A DNA stretch of 64,000 bases from positions 5,287,274 to 5,351,273 of the forward strand of contig OW203734.1 in NCBI GenBank assembly GCA_934045075.1, given 5' to 3'. The notes under the pieces are model-generated. The model searched no databases. It saw only the letters and a list, made by a program, of their open reading frames with translations, and was not told the DNA's origin. Positions 63,605 through 64,000 of the stretch are shown here, piece after piece (position 1 is the stretch's first letter; each line of letters begins with the position of its first letter). The stretch is from Yponomeuta sedellus (Eukaryota > Arthropoda > Insecta > Lepidoptera > Yponomeutidae). The translations under genes and the position numbers were made by a program.

Positions 63605-64000
63605 CAAAGTGCTTTAACCTTTAACAGGCCTGTCTTCTATCTCACGGGTCCTCCAATTAGACAGATTAAACCTTAATGAGTCAAATGACCGACTCATTTA
63701 ATCACACAGCTGAATGCATTCACAGTTACATAACGATTGCTATTAATTTGACCTCTTTACGAGGCGGGTTCAAAAGAATTGTGGCCGTTTCTGTTCGCTT
63801 GTGAGTAATAGTTTGTACTGAACGTTTTAATAGTAGTTTTATTTATTGATGACTAAGGATCGATTTCTGGATTGAGAGTTTCACTAAGTAAATACTTAAA
63901 TAACGTCCTGTCACGCTCTTTTCTGGTAAATTTAAAAAGACAACACTACAGTTAACTATTCACTTAGCAAAATTCTCAATTTAGAAACTGGCCCTAATGG
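63605..64000. other. Right edge, no identified feature
   Basis: No coding, tRNA-like or repeat signal recognised. Confidence 0.35.

Overview
The window looks like insect nuclear DNA, most likely from a moth or butterfly. The evidence is AT-rich sequence, intron-containing genes with GT/AG splice sites, and very dense small repeats of kinds I associate with lepidopteran genomes (tRNA-derived SINEs, RTE-like tails with the 'ccactgctggacatag' motif, Helitron-like ends, short TIR elements). There is no bacterial gene organisation, operon, CRISPR array or rRNA operon.

Host genes are few. Two solute carrier family 22 (organic cation transporter-like) genes lie in tandem on the minus strand. The complete one spans 60389 down to 50411 in six coding exons, which join in frame to 538 residues. 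The other starts at 14936 with exon 2 at 3202-2998, an 11.6 kb first intron, and its remaining exons beyond the left edge. A THAP-type zinc finger gene lies on the plus strand at 45356-46396. Its spliced ORF is open, but the second half of the zinc finger is readable only in another frame.

The remaining sequence is mostly mobile-element debris. (1) 1-2997: a 120-bp tandem repeat, two abutting inverted-repeat elements and SINEs. (2) 3203-14766: first intron of the left transporter, filled with SINEs, RTE pieces, MITEs and microsatellites. (3) 14937-37200: intergenic, with LINE pieces, a Harbinger-like element with TAA target duplications, a CGAA microsatellite and several perfect short-loop palindromes. 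(4) 33001-34630 and 37246-42960: LINEs. The second block is one RTE coding region split by two later LINE insertions, a nearly intact jockey/CR1-like element and a GC-rich element with 15-bp target duplications. (5) 43800-50400: the THAP gene and DNA-transposon remnants. (6) 50411-60389: the complete transporter, whose 3' introns are nearly clean and whose first intron is full of repeats, including an 790-bp compound tetranucleotide tract. (7) 60400-64000: more repeats.

The most notable repeat is an abundant SINE whose head resembles 5S rRNA (about 17 full, partial or inverted copies in 64 kb). It coexists with a tRNA-derived SINE that is often found as head-to-head inverted pairs. Family names are from recognition by eye; no database search was possible.
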